Of a DNA stretch of 64,000 nucleotides, positions 1 through 8,742 are shown piece after piece. The notes beneath the pieces are model-generated. The model searched no databases. It was given only the letters and a program-made list of their open reading frames with translations, and was not told the origin of the DNA. The first letter of the stretch is position 1. Each line of letters opens with the position of its first letter. The stretch is from Halomonas sp. GT (lineage in GTDB: Bacteria > Pseudomonadota > Gammaproteobacteria > Pseudomonadales > Halomonadaceae), in assembly GCF_002082565.1 (NCBI RefSeq), contig NZ_CP020562.1, positions 1,178,001-1,242,000 on the forward strand. The letters run 5' to 3'. The position numbers and the translations under genes are program-made.

Positions 1-1097
1 AAATCCAGCACCAGCTGTTGGTCATCCTTAATGTTAAACACCTTGGGATCTAAGCGGGGAAAGGCATACAGCGCGCCTTTAGGCGTCACGCAAGAGACTC
101 CTGGAATGGCGTTAAGCTTCTCTATCGTAATATCTCGCTGAGCCAATAGTCGGCCGCCCGGCAGAATCAAATCATTGATTGACTGGTAGCCACCCAGTGC
201 AGTCTGGATAGCGTGCTGAGCTGGGACGTTAGCGCACAGGCGCATCGAGGCCAGCATGGTCAGGCCCTGAATGAAATCACTGGCGCGCTGTTTGGCCAGC
301 GTGCCGGAAATGGTCATCCAGCCTGAACGAAAGCCCGCGCAGCGATAGCTTTTCGATAGTCCATTCATGGTAATGACCAGTTGATCATCATCGGCTAATG
401 CGCCCGTGGCAGTGTGCTCTACGCCGTCGTAAAGTATCTTGTCGTAGATCTCATCGGAGAACACCACCAAGTTGTGCTCTTGGGCAATATCCAGCACTTC
501 CCGTACTACTTCAGGGGGGTAGACCGCGCCGGTAGGGTTATTTGGGTTGATAATAACAATGGCTCGGGTACGGCTGGTAACTTTGGCGCGTATATCTGCC
601 ATGTCCGGTGCCCAATCGGCTTGTTCATCGCATAGGTAATGCACACCGTGGCCGCCAGACAAATTCGCTGCGGCGGTCCATAGTGGGTAGTCGGGGGCAG
701 GGATCAGTACTTCATCACCATCGTTTAACAGCGCCTGCATGGCCATCACGATCAGTTCGGAAACGCCGTTACCGATATAAATATCTTCAATGCCAACCCC
801 AGGGATCTGTTTACGTTGACACTCTTGCATAATTGCCTTACGCGCCGAGTAAAGGCCTTTGGAATCACAGTAGCCCTGAGCAGTGGGCAGGTTGCGCATC
901 ACGTCTTGAAGAATCTCTTCCGGTGCCTCAAAGCCAAACGGCGCCGGGTTGCCAATGTTAAGTTTTAAAACTCGCTGGCCTTCTTCTTCCAGGCGCTTGG
1001 CGTGGTCGAGCACTGGGCCGCGAATGTCGTAACAGACGTTATGCAGTTTGTGCGATTTTTTCAGCGTGTGTGATTCTGTAGGCTGCGGGGTGTCCAT
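1..1097 (-). CDS. alaA: Alanine-synthesising aminotransferase AlaA (3' end outside window)
   Basis: Class I/II PLP-dependent aminotransferase, about 365 codons visible; the C-terminus lies beyond base 1. It closely resembles E. coli AlaA, which makes alanine from pyruvate with glutamate as amino donor in the cytoplasm. Visible hallmarks are LNIGNPAPFGF near the N-terminus, NPNNPTGAVY in the large domain, the Asp-containing FSDEIYDKIL, and the Schiff-base lysine in GLSKSYR. The start is the ATG at 1097 (MDTPQPTES). The family is about 400-405 residues, so some 40 residues are missing here. Divergence from AlaC-type paralogues is judged by eye from the near-identical N-terminal half. Confidence 0.93.
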   Translation of the reverse strand, partial: MDTPQPTESHTLKKSHKLHNVCYDIRGPVLDHAKRLEEEGQRVLKLNIGNPAPFGFEAPEEILQDVMRNLPTAQGYCDSKGLYSARKAIMQECQRKQIPGVGIEDIYIGNGVSELIVMAMQALLNDGDEVLIPAPDYPLWTAAANLSGGHGVHYLCDEQADWAPDMADIRAKVTSRTRAIVIINPNNPTGAVYPPEVVREVLDIAQEHNLVVFSDEIYDKILYDGVEHTATGALADDDQLVITMNGLSKSYRCAGFRSGWMTISGTLAKQRASDFIQGLTMLASMRLCANVPAQHAIQTALGGYQSINDLILPGGRLLAQRDITIEKLNAIPGVSCVTPKGALYAFPRLDPKVFNIKDDQQLVLD

Positions 1098-1152
1098 GGG
1101 GTTTATTATCCAAAATGTCCTGTGGCCGAGGGTGCTGCTGATGATCAGCCCA

Positions 1153-2106
1153 TTATGCGTCGGATTGTAGGTGGCTGTCTTCGTCGTTTTGTATCGGCGG
1201 CGGTGGAATATCACCTGGGGTTTCTAAGGTAAGCCTACCAAGTTTGCCATCGCGTAGCTCGTGAAGCAGTACTTCGGCACCGCGGTGTATGTCGACCTCG
1301 CCACCTGGACGTAAGCCGCCGCGCTTACTCGCAATTTCTTTCAAAATGGCGTGGCCGTCAAAACCGGCGATGGCTAAGAAATCTGGCTTTTGCGGGCCAT
1401 CAGCATCCACCTCTTGCGCTACGGGCGCTTCATACGTCGGCAGCGCCTTTAACTTATAACGGGCGGTCAACTCTTCAGGATAGCGCTTGGCAAGCTCGGC
1501 ACTGGTGACGATGGCTACATCGGTATACTCAATCGCAGTATCACGAATTGCGCCGCTAGCAGCCAAACGATAGGCACTAGCCTGATCTTCGATTTTTGGC
1601 CATAACACCCCGGGGGTGTCGATTAACGCGACGCGGCCGTCAATTCGGACCTTTTGTTGGCGCTTGGTGACAGCGGGCTCATTGCCAGTTTTAGCAATTT
1701 TCCGACCCGCTAGCCCGTTGATCAGCGTCGATTTTCCGACGTTGGGAATTCCCATTACCATCACGCGGACATCTCTATCAGCACGCACCGCGCCTGCTAG
1801 TTCGTGGCATAGTTTAGGGATTTTTTTAAGCTCACGAATATTGGTAGTGGTAATTGCCAGGGCGCGGGTATCTTCTTGAGCATCGAAAAAAGATACCCAT
1901 TCTGCAGTACGCTCAGGGTCGGCAAGATCTGCCCGTGACAAAATTTTCAATACAGGCTTATGGCGAGTCAGCTCGGCCAGCATCGGGTTGGCGCTGGAGT
2001 AGGGCAGACGCGCATCAAGTACTTCAATCACGACATCAATTTCGGGCAGCGCGTCCTTAATCTGGCGGCGGGCCTTGTTCATATGTCCGGGGAACCAGCC
2101 GAGCAT
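1153..2106 (-). CDS. ylqF: Ribosome biogenesis GTPase YlqF/RbgA family
   Basis: A 317-residue circularly permuted GTPase: the G4-like motif precedes G1 and G3. It opens with the family signature GWFPGHMNKA, has the P-loop [12 protein letters not shown] near residue 120 and the G3 motif DTPGVLWP near residue 165. RbgA/YlqF proteins assist late large-subunit ribosome assembly. The usual G4 Asn-Lys-x-Asp is replaced by S-R-A-D (KILSRADLAD), an oddity that could weaken guanine specificity. The ATG is preceded by AGGAG. It lies downstream of msrB on the same strand, but a terminator separates them. Confidence 0.92.
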   Translation of the reverse strand: MLGWFPGHMNKARRQIKDALPEIDVVIEVLDARLPYSSANPMLAELTRHKPVLKILSRADLADPERTAEWVSFFDAQEDTRALAITTTNIRELKKIPKLCHELAGAVRADRDVRVMVMGIPNVGKSTLINGLAGRKIAKTGNEPAVTKRQQKVRIDGRVALIDTPGVLWPKIEDQASAYRLAASGAIRDTAIEYTDVAIVTSAELAKRYPEELTARYKLKALPTYEAPVAQEVDADGPQKPDFLAIAGFDGHAILKEIASKRGGLRPGGEVDIHRGAEVLLHELRDGKLGRLTLETPGDIPPPPIQNDEDSHLQSDA

Positions 2107-2156
2107 GAGTTTCTCCTAATTAGCGCAAAGCAAATACAAGTACGAAAAATGGGCAC

Positions 2157-2193
2157 AAAAAAGCGGGCTGCCATTCTAACAGATGGCGCCCGC
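2157..2193 (-). terminator. Rho-independent terminator after msrB
   Basis: On the minus strand a GC-rich stem (GCGGGC...GCCCGC, extended by GCCAT/ATGGC) is followed by six T residues, placed just after the msrB stop codon and before ylqF. Confidence 0.75.
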
Positions 2194-2225
2194 CTTTCTG
2201 ACGTTGAACGAGGATTTAGTGACGA

Positions 2226-2624
2226 TTACTCGTCAGGATGAAACTCTAGTGACACCGAATTGATGCAGTAGCGTAACCCCGTCGTGTCTGGCGGACCGTC
2301 AGGAAATACGTGACCCAGATGGGCATCGCAGTGGGAGCAAACAACTTCAGTGCGCCGCATGCCGTGGGAGGTGTCGCTATGCTCTTCAATGCAGCGTGTT
2401 CCCAGTGGGCGATCAAAGCTTGGCCAGCCGCAACCCGCATCAAACTTATGTTCGTTTTCAAACAGCGGCGCATGGCAGCACACGCAGTGGTAAATACCTT
2501 GGGCATCACTGACCTGATAATCTCCGGTGAAGGGGCGTTCAGTGCCTTTTTCACGCGCCACACGGTACTGCTCCGGGGTGAGTTGCTTGCGCCATTCGTC
2601 AGGGGATTTTTCTATTTTCGCCAT
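2226..2624 (-). CDS. msrB: Peptide-methionine (R)-S-oxide reductase MsrB
   Basis: A 132-residue single-domain SelR/MsrB protein that reduces the R epimer of methionine sulfoxide in oxidised proteins. Two zinc-binding Cys pairs are visible (CVCC near residue 48 and CSHC near residue 97). The catalytic cysteine is C120 in the conserved [11 protein letters not shown]. The start codon is an ATG preceded by GGAGA. It is transcribed alone; a terminator follows. Length and motifs are complete, and nothing appears degraded. Confidence 0.96.
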   Translation of the reverse strand: MAKIEKSPDEWRKQLTPEQYRVAREKGTERPFTGDYQVSDAQGIYHCVCCHAPLFENEHKFDAGCGWPSFDRPLGTRCIEEHSDTSHGMRRTEVVCSHCDAHLGHVFPDGPPDTTGLRYCINSVSLEFHPDE

Positions 2625-2760
2625 GGGGGTCTCCTCTCCCTCTGGTTACCGTTAAACAGAGGCTTACTAAGCAGGCTAGCGTATCACTACGCAGAGTGAC
2701 AGTAGATAGCCTGCCCAGGTTCAGCATGTGTGAAAGGTAAAAAAACCGCCAGTATGACGT

Positions 2761-4347
2761 TTACACGCTAGCCGCACCTCCGTTGCTGCGCGGATCGTGG
2801 GCGCTTTCAATTAAGCCATCAGGATGCCGCACGATGCCGCCCGCATGACCCATGGTGTCGCTAAACGCCTCGGGAAGTACTTCAATATCGTGCCCAGCCG
2901 TAGCAAGTTCGGCGATCAAGCGGTCACTGAAGCGATCTTCGAGCTTCAAGTTAGTGCTGGATTCTCCCCAGGTGCGGCCCAATAGCCAGCGAGGTGCTGT
3001 CACCGATTGCTGAAGCGGCATGCCGTGTAGGGCATAACGGGAAAAAACCGCCGCCTGAGTTTGTGGTTGGCCTTCGCCTCCCATTGTGCCGTAAACCATG
3101 GTGCGGCCATCGTTAAAGGTAGCGAGTGCCGGATTAAGTGTATGGAAAGGCTTTCGACCAGGCGCAAGGCCACGTAAATCACCTTGGTTAAGTGAAAAGC
3201 TAATGCCGCGGTTTTGCCAAAGCACACCGCTTTCCGGCAGCACTACGCCACTGCCGAATTCCCAGTAGATACTCTGAATAAAACTCACCGAGCGGCCTTC
3301 GCTATCAACGCTGCCCATCCAGATGGTATCGCCAGGTGCGGGCTCATGGGGCCATGGGAGCGCCTGTGCAGCATCAATTTCAGCGGCTTCAGCGCTAATG
3401 CGCTCCTCACTCAACAGCTGTTGCAGGGGAACAGGCACGCGGTGGGGGTCTGTCACATAGCGGTCACGCAGCATAAAGGCCCGCTTGGTCGCTTCAATAA
3501 GGCCATGCAGGTGATCATAGCCGTTTGGTTCGGCTGCCTTAAGACGTTCGTAAATACCCAGAATCATCAGCGACGCCATGCCTTGGGTGGGGGCTGGTAA
3601 ATTATACAGCGTGGCATCTTGCAGGCGCACGTGAAGAGGCGTGACCTGTTGAGCGTAGTAGGCGTGGAAATCGTCCAAGCGAAGCGGACTGCCAAGCGCT
3701 TCCAAGTCGCGCGCCATGCTGGTGGCAAGTTCGCCTCGGTAAAAATCATCCAGTCCGGCATGTGCCAAGCGTTTCAGTGTGTTGGCTAGACGTGGTTGGC
3801 GAAGGCGCTGGCCTTCCCGAGGTACTTGACCGTCAATCAGCAAGGTGTCCTTAAAGCCAGGACTTTGGCTCAGGCGTTCTAAGTGTTTTGCGGTCAACGT
3901 TTCCTGGCTCTGGGTGACGGCTATGCCTTCATCAGCATGGCGAATGGCATCGCTTAGTAGAACGGAAAGTGGCAGCGACTCTCCCCAGTTAGCGGCCACA
4001 TTTAGCGCTTCCTGCCAGCCACTAATAGTGCCCGCCATGGTCAGCGCGGCCTTTGGGCCACGCTCAGGAATGTTCGACTCACCTGCATAAAAATCACTGT
4101 TAGCCAGCTGAGCCGCGGGGCCGCAAGCATCAATGGCGACAGGGGCTTTGCCGGGTTCATGAATGAGCCAGAAACCGTCACCACCTAGCGCGTTCATATG
4201 AGGATACACAACGGCAATCGCAGCCGCTGCGGCGACCATCGCCTCCACTGCATTGCCACCTTGTTTCAACACATCACGCCCTGCACTTGCGGCAAGATGG
4301 TGAGGGGCAACACAGCTGCCGCCGTAACTACGCTGAGTGTGGAGCAT
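2761..4347 (-). CDS. Gamma-glutamyltransferase-family Ntn hydrolase (no signal peptide)
   Basis: A 528-residue gamma-glutamyltranspeptidase-like protein. The N-terminal segment holds the family motif GGNAVEAMVAAA, and the predicted autoprocessing nucleophile is T341 in the context PGDTIWMGSVD. The later TMGGEGQPQ matches the glycine-rich oxyanion region. Periplasmic GGTs have a signal peptide; this one starts straight into the mature fold, so it is probably a cytoplasmic member (YwrD or acylase-like) and the true substrate is uncertain. I chose the ATG at 4347, seven bases after AAGGA, over a TTG at 4353. Confidence 0.85.
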   Translation of the reverse strand: MLHTQRSYGGSCVAPHHLAASAGRDVLKQGGNAVEAMVAAAAAIAVVYPHMNALGGDGFWLIHEPGKAPVAIDACGPAAQLANSDFYAGESNIPERGPKAALTMAGTISGWQEALNVAANWGESLPLSVLLSDAIRHADEGIAVTQSQETLTAKHLERLSQSPGFKDTLLIDGQVPREGQRLRQPRLANTLKRLAHAGLDDFYRGELATSMARDLEALGSPLRLDDFHAYYAQQVTPLHVRLQDATLYNLPAPTQGMASLMILGIYERLKAAEPNGYDHLHGLIEATKRAFMLRDRYVTDPHRVPVPLQQLLSEERISAEAAEIDAAQALPWPHEPAPGDTIWMGSVDSEGRSVSFIQSIYWEFGSGVVLPESGVLWQNRGISFSLNQGDLRGLAPGRKPFHTLNPALATFNDGRTMVYGTMGGEGQPQTQAAVFSRYALHGMPLQQSVTAPRWLLGRTWGESSTNLKLEDRFSDRLIAELATAGHDIEVLPEAFSDTMGHAGGIVRHPDGLIESAHDPRSNGGAASV

Positions 4348-4735
4348 CTTCAATTCCTTTGTTATTGGTTAGGGTCATCAGCCAATGGCGAAGGTAACTA
4401 ACGAACCACTGTGATGGCTGAGGCACAAATACACAGTGTGCCAAAAAATCGATTTTATTGTACATGAAAGATTTTTAGATAACTTTCTACTTTTTAATAG
4501 CCTTTTGGATTGATAGCTCTTTTGTGTTGATAGATGCGAGAAGGGCAGGTCGGGCTTTTATAAGAAGCCCGCTTATACGACGTTTCTAGGATGATGTGCT
4601 AAGGTCGCCAAATTACTTACTTTGAGCACAAAGCAGGCGCTACTCGTGGCAGGTTAAAACGTTTCGATTTCAGAGTGCTTGACAGCACATTAAGGGCTGA
4701 GTAATATACGCGCCACCTCGACGAGGCAATGAAAC
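4348..4735. other. Intergenic region before the tRNA array
   Basis: No gene seen. It contains the leader of the GGT-like gene on the minus strand, a CGGGCTT/AAGCCCG hairpin at 4551-4571 without a T-run, and the tRNA promoter at 4679-4707. Confidence 0.6.
4679..4707 (+). promoter_or_regulatory. Sigma70 promoter of the tRNA-Glu/Gly array
   Basis: Perfect -35 TTGACA (4679-4684), 17-base spacer, -10 TAATAT (4702-4707). A GC-rich discriminator (ACGCGCC) follows, typical of stringently controlled stable-RNA promoters. The first tRNA starts 29 bases downstream of the -10. Confidence 0.88.
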
Positions 4736-4811
4736 GTCCCATTCGTCTAGTGGTCTAGGACACCGCCCTTTCACGGCGGTAACAGGGGTTCGAACCCCCT
4801 ATGGGACGCCA
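4736..4811 (+). tRNA. tRNA-Glu(TTC), copy 1
   Basis: Acceptor stem GTCCCAT/ATGGGAC, anticodon TTC in the loop CCTTTCACGG, T-arm GGGGTTCGAACCCC and encoded CCA; 76 bases. Confidence 0.98.
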
Positions 4812-4868
4812 CTTACTCTTTATAGAGTAAGAGGTTATAGAGTAAGAGTTCGTCAAGGTATCGGAATT

Positions 4869-4943
4869 GCGGGAATAGCTCAGTGGTAGAGCATCGCCTT
4901 GCCAAGGCGAGGGTCGAGAGTTCGAATCTCTTTTCCCGCTCCA
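4869..4943 (+). tRNA. tRNA-Gly(GCC), copy 1
   Basis: Acceptor stem GCGGGAA/TTCCCGC, anticodon GCC in CCTTGCCAAGG, encoded CCA; 75 bases. Confidence 0.98.
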
Positions 4944-4947
4944 AAAC

Positions 4948-5023
4948 GTCCCATTCGTCTAGTGGTCTAGGACACCGCCCTTTCACGGCGGTAACAGGGG
5001 TTCGAACCCCCTATGGGACGCCA
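4948..5023 (+). tRNA. tRNA-Glu(TTC), copy 2
   Basis: Same sequence as copy 1, four bases after tRNA-Gly copy 1; 76 bases with encoded CCA. Confidence 0.98.
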
Positions 5024-5050
5024 ATCCGATTTGCGAGTAATACAGATTAA

Positions 5051-5125
5051 GCGGGAATAGCTCAGTGGTAGAGCATCGCCTTGCCAAGGCGAGGGTCGAG
5101 AGTTCGAATCTCTTTTCCCGCTCCA
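5051..5125 (+). tRNA. tRNA-Gly(GCC), copy 2
   Basis: Same sequence as Gly copy 1; 75 bases with encoded CCA. Confidence 0.98.
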
Positions 5126-5129
5126 AAAC

Positions 5130-5205
5130 GTCCCATTCGTCTAGTGGTCTAGGACACCGCCCTTTCACGGCGGTAACAGGGGTTCGAACCCCCTATGGGA
5201 CGCCA
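5130..5205 (+). tRNA. tRNA-Glu(TTC), copy 3
   Basis: Same sequence as copies 1 and 2, again four bases after the preceding tRNA-Gly. Confidence 0.98.
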
Positions 5206-5236
5206 TCTCGCATTTTTGTAGCATTGTTTGTTTTAC

Positions 5237-5311
5237 GCGGGAATAGCTCAGTGGTAGAGCATCGCCTTGCCAAGGCGAGGGTCGAGAGTTCGAATCTCTT
5301 TTCCCGCTCCA
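5237..5311 (+). tRNA. tRNA-Gly(GCC), copy 3
   Basis: Same sequence as copies 1 and 2; last tRNA of the array. Confidence 0.98.
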
Positions 5312-5502
5312 AGCAAACACTTTCTTTCATCCCTCCTTTTTGCTTGTTTTCCTTTGTTTTTTTGAACACTGTATCGCACATCAATTGGCGATATTTTTGC
5401 GTGGCTGTCTTTTGGGTGACTTGAAAAAATATACGGATGCCCCGATATCTTTTTATCTAGCTCGTTTTTCTTGTGCTCCCCATTTGCTGACAGGACATAT
5501 TC

Positions 5503-6465
5503 ATGGCCGAACCGGCATTGTCTATCCGTGGCCTTACAAAAGTGTATGGCAACGGCTTTCAGGCGTTAAAAGGTATTGATTTAGACGTCCAGCAGGGCGA
5601 TTTTTTTGCTTTGTTAGGGCCTAACGGCGCGGGTAAGTCGACCACCCTCGGCGTGGTCTGCTCGCTGGTGCAGAAATCAGCCGGTAAGGTGTCGATTTTT
5701 GGTATCGACATCGATAAAGATTTCGCAAAAGCCAAGTACCAGCTTGGCGTGGTGCCCCAGGAATTCAATTTCAATCAGTTTGAAAAGGTCATTGATATCA
5801 TTCTGGCCCAGGCGGGTTACTACGGAATGACCCGTAAAGAGGCGCTGCCCCGTGCCAAACAACTGCTCAGTGATCTTGGGTTGTGGGACAAGCGCAATGG
5901 TAGTGCGCGTATGCTTTCTGGCGGTATGAAGCGTCGTTTGATGATTGCCCGTGCGCTGATGCACCGCCCAAAACTACTGATTCTTGATGAGCCAACGGCA
6001 GGCGTAGACATCGAGCTGCGCCGCAGCATGTGGGAATACATGCGGCGTATTAACCGCGATGAAGGCACCACCATTATTCTCACGACACACTACCTCGAAG
6101 AAGCCGAGAGCCTGTGCCGCAATATCGCCATTATCAATCAAGGCGAAATTGTGCGTAACACCAGCGTGCGTGAACTGCTGACAGAGCTGAACACTGAAAC
6201 CTTCCTGCTCGACCTGTCTGCGCCGGTAGAGCAAGCACCCGTTATTGAAGGGTTTGAAGTTCAGCAGATCGAGCCTTCCCAGCTAGCGCTGGTAATTCAT
6301 CGTGGGCAGCGGCTCAATGATGTGTTCAGTGCCTTAAGCGAACAGGGGGTAACCGTAGTTTCCATGCGCAACCGCGCCAACCGCTTAGAGGAGATGTTTG
6401 TTTCCATGGTGGAAAGCAGCCAGCAAGCGATTGATCAGCGTGAGCAGCAGGAGGCGCGGGTATGA
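5503..6465 (+). CDS. yadG: ABC exporter ATP-binding subunit (YadG type)
   Basis: A 320-residue ABC ATPase of the ABC-2 exporter class. Visible are Walker A GPNGAGKST near residue 40, the signature LSGGM near residue 140, Walker B LLILDEPTAGVD, and the switch histidine in TTHYLEEAE. It should energise the YadH permease encoded next; start and stop overlap by four bases (ATGA), so translation is probably coupled. The transported substrate of YadGH is not established. The start ATG at 5503 follows AGGA. Confidence 0.9.
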   Translation: MAEPALSIRGLTKVYGNGFQALKGIDLDVQQGDFFALLGPNGAGKSTTLGVVCSLVQKSAGKVSIFGIDIDKDFAKAKYQLGVVPQEFNFNQFEKVIDIILAQAGYYGMTRKEALPRAKQLLSDLGLWDKRNGSARMLSGGMKRRLMIARALMHRPKLLILDEPTAGVDIELRRSMWEYMRRINRDEGTTIILTTHYLEEAESLCRNIAIINQGEIVRNTSVRELLTELNTETFLLDLSAPVEQAPVIEGFEVQQIEPSQLALVIHRGQRLNDVFSALSEQGVTVVSMRNRANRLEEMFVSMVESSQQAIDQREQQEARV

Positions 6466-7235
6466 ATGCAACGCAAACCCTTATCGCGCTGTGGACTTTA
6501 GTGCTTAAAGAGATCAAGCGCTTTACGCGGATTTGGCCCCAAACCTTGCTGCCGCCGTCAATTACCATGGCGATGTACTTCATCATCTTTGGTAACTTAA
6601 TTGGTTCGCGTATTGGTGATATGGATGGCTTCAGCTACATGGACTTCATTGTTCCAGGGTTGATCATGATGTCGGTGATCACCAATAGCTACTCCAACGT
6701 GGCCTCTAGCTTTTTTTCCAATAAGTTTCAGCGCTCTATTGAAGAAATGATGGTCTCGCCGATGCCCAATTGGGTGGTCTTATCCGGCTTTATCTTGGGT
6801 GGTATGGCCCGCGGCCTAGGGGTTGGGTTAATTGTTACGCTGGTATCGCTGTTCTTTACCCGTTTAACTGTCGAGCATCCACTGCTCACGGTGCTGGTGG
6901 TGGTGCTGACCTCGGCGCTGTTTTCCATTGGTGGTTTTATTAACGCGCTGTTGGCTAATAAATTCGATGATATCTCCATCGTGCCAACGTTTATTCTGAC
7001 TCCGCTGACGTATTTAGGTGGCGTGTTTTACTCGATTTCGATGCTGCCCGATTTTTGGCAGGGCGTCTCCATGCTTAACCCAATACTGTATATGGTGAAT
7101 GTCTTCCGCTACGGCTTTTTAGGCGTTTCCGATATTCCGGTCGTCTGGGCGCTAACCGCTATCTTTGCCTTTATCGTTGTGCTGTTTATGGTGGCACTCA
7201 CCATGCTAGACCGCGGCAAAGGGATTCGCAGTTAA
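6462..7235 (+). CDS. yadH: ABC-2 type permease (YadH type)
   Basis: A 257-residue inner-membrane protein with about six hydrophobic segments and an ABC-2 membrane domain, including the conserved PLTYLGGVFYS near the C-terminal third. It overlaps yadG by four bases and forms the membrane half of the exporter. Related exporters move drugs, polysaccharides or lipids; no substrate can be read from this sequence. Confidence 0.88.
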   Translation: MNATQTLIALWTLVLKEIKRFTRIWPQTLLPPSITMAMYFIIFGNLIGSRIGDMDGFSYMDFIVPGLIMMSVITNSYSNVASSFFSNKFQRSIEEMMVSPMPNWVVLSGFILGGMARGLGVGLIVTLVSLFFTRLTVEHPLLTVLVVVLTSALFSIGGFINALLANKFDDISIVPTFILTPLTYLGGVFYSISMLPDFWQGVSMLNPILYMVNVFRYGFLGVSDIPVVWALTAIFAFIVVLFMVALTMLDRGKGIRS

Positions 7236-7287
7236 ACGTGTGATAACGCCCAGTAGAGGGCGCTACTAATCAAGAGAGCAACCAGTA

Positions 7288-8121
7288 ATGGCACACCGCC
7301 CTGATACCTTAGAACACGCGCCCCTTGGGCGCGATTCCGCTTACCCAGAACAGTATGACGCTGGGCTGTTGTATCCTATTCCCCGTGCTGCAAACCGTGC
7401 CCCATTGGGCATCGAAGACAGTAAGCTGCCGTTTGTGGGGGAAGATGAGTGGCACGCGTTTGAAGTTTCCTGGTTGAATTGTCGTGGTAAACCCATCGTG
7501 GCGGTTGCCCGTTTTCGCCTGCCTGCGGATTCCCCCAATCTGATCGAATCCAAATCCTGGAAGCTCTATCTCAATAGCCTAAATCAAACGTGCTTTGAAA
7601 GCCGAGAAGCGGTGCAATGTGTGCTTGTGCGCGATCTGACCGCGGCGGCGGGTGCCTCTGTGAGCGTAGAGCTATTAGGGGTAGACGACAGCGACCTTAC
7701 CCCCCAGCGTCTGCCGGGCGAATGCCTGGATGACCTGGATATCGACATCAGAGATTACACACCCAGTGCAGCGCATTTGGCAGTCAGTGAAAAGATCGTT
7801 GAAGAGACGCTGCACTCCCATTTACTTAAATCTAACTGCCCTGTGACTGGCCAACCCGATTGGGGTAGCGTATTAATTCGCTATAAAGGCCCTAAAATTG
7901 ACCGTGAAGGGCTGCTACGCTACCTAATCGGTTATCGTCAGCACCAGGACTTTCACGAGCACTGTGTCGAACATATTTTTACTGACTTGATGCAGCTGGC
8001 TAAGCCTGATGAGCTACTGGTGTTAGCCCGCTATGTTCGCCGCGGCGGGCTTGATATCAGCCCATGGCGAGCAACGCCGGGATTAACGCCGCCCAGCCCA
8101 TTGCGCCTAGCAAGGCAGTAA
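7288..8121 (+). CDS. queF: NADPH-dependent 7-cyano-7-deazaguanine reductase QueF
   Basis: A 277-residue long-form (E. coli type) QueF, a tunnelling-fold enzyme that reduces preQ0 to preQ1 in queuosine biosynthesis. The nucleophilic cysteine is C184 in LKSNCPVTGQPDWG, which also carries the catalytic aspartate. The C-terminal half has the QYRQHQDFHE-like conserved segment (here GYRQHQDFHEHCVEHIF) of the family. It stands 50 bases after yadH and may share its transcript. No preQ1 riboswitch was recognised upstream. Confidence 0.95.
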   Translation: MAHRPDTLEHAPLGRDSAYPEQYDAGLLYPIPRAANRAPLGIEDSKLPFVGEDEWHAFEVSWLNCRGKPIVAVARFRLPADSPNLIESKSWKLYLNSLNQTCFESREAVQCVLVRDLTAAAGASVSVELLGVDDSDLTPQRLPGECLDDLDIDIRDYTPSAAHLAVSEKIVEETLHSHLLKSNCPVTGQPDWGSVLIRYKGPKIDREGLLRYLIGYRQHQDFHEHCVEHIFTDLMQLAKPDELLVLARYVRRGGLDISPWRATPGLTPPSPLRLARQ

Positions 8122-8168
8122 CAACGGCGCTAACCTAGCGCTCCACGATCAATAAAAGGGGAGTCATA

Positions 8169-8729
8169 ATGGACGCACTCACGCTGCTTCACGAACGTAG
8201 CTCTATGGGGAAACTCACTGAGCCTGCGCCCAGTGCCGAACAGCTCAGCGCTATTTACCAAGCCGCGCTGCGCGCCCCAGACCATAAAGAGCTGCGCCCC
8301 TGGCGGTTTATCGAATTTATCGGTGAAGGGCGCGAGCGCCTGGGTGAGTTGTTCGCAGAAGCAGAGTTTCAAGAAGACCCCAGTGCCAGCGACGACACAC
8401 TAAATTCCGCACGTAAAAAGCCGCTGCGTGCGCCGATGATCATTGCCGTGATCGCCAAGGTCACCCCGGATGTTCCTGGTGTGCCGAAAATGGAGCAGGT
8501 GATTTCCGCCGGATGCGCCGCCCACGGTATTTTGTTAGCGTCCCACGCGCTAGGGTTGGGTGCCATGTGGCGCAGCGGTAAGTACGCCTTTGATCCCGTG
8601 GTGCGTAAAGGCCTATCGCTAGAAGAAGATGACGAGGTCGTCGCCTTTATCTACCTGGGCAGCCTAGCAGGTCGCCACAAGCCACTAGCACAGCATAATC
8701 AAGCTGACTTTGTAGAGCGTTGGGATTAA
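8169..8729 (+). CDS. Nitroreductase-family flavoprotein (YdjA-like)
   Basis: A 186-residue FMN-dependent nitroreductase-fold protein resembling the small dimeric E. coli YdjA: shared features are MDALxLL at the start, the RAPDHKxLRPWRF core and the AGCAxHxI helix. The physiological substrate of YdjA is unknown; flavin binding is inferred from the family. The ATG follows AAGGGGAG. The next gene begins 13 bases downstream, so the two are likely co-transcribed. Confidence 0.85.
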   Translation: MDALTLLHERSSMGKLTEPAPSAEQLSAIYQAALRAPDHKELRPWRFIEFIGEGRERLGELFAEAEFQEDPSASDDTLNSARKKPLRAPMIIAVIAKVTPDVPGVPKMEQVISAGCAAHGILLASHALGLGAMWRSGKYAFDPVVRKGLSLEEDDEVVAFIYLGSLAGRHKPLAQHNQADFVERWD

Positions 8730-8742
8730 CGAGGAGCAGGTG

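Larger units (their letters stand above)
4736..5311 (+). repeat. Triplicated tRNA-Glu/tRNA-Gly cassette
   Basis: Three consecutive Glu-Gly pairs with apparently identical tRNA sequences. The Gly-to-Glu spacers in copies 1-2 and 2-3 are the same four bases (AAAC), while the Glu-to-Gly spacers differ, which points to duplication of a Glu-Gly unit or gene conversion of the tRNAs. A low-GC T-rich tail follows the last tRNA; a weak AAGCAAA/TTTGCTT stem there may end transcription. Confidence 0.9.

Noticed and set aside
4736..5311. Regular repeats resembling a CRISPR array
   Set aside because: The repeated units fold as complete tRNA-Glu and tRNA-Gly genes, including CCA ends.
5065..5424. Open reading frame through the tRNA cassette
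   Set aside because: It runs through tRNA genes in a frame created by the repeated sequence; no ribosome-binding site.
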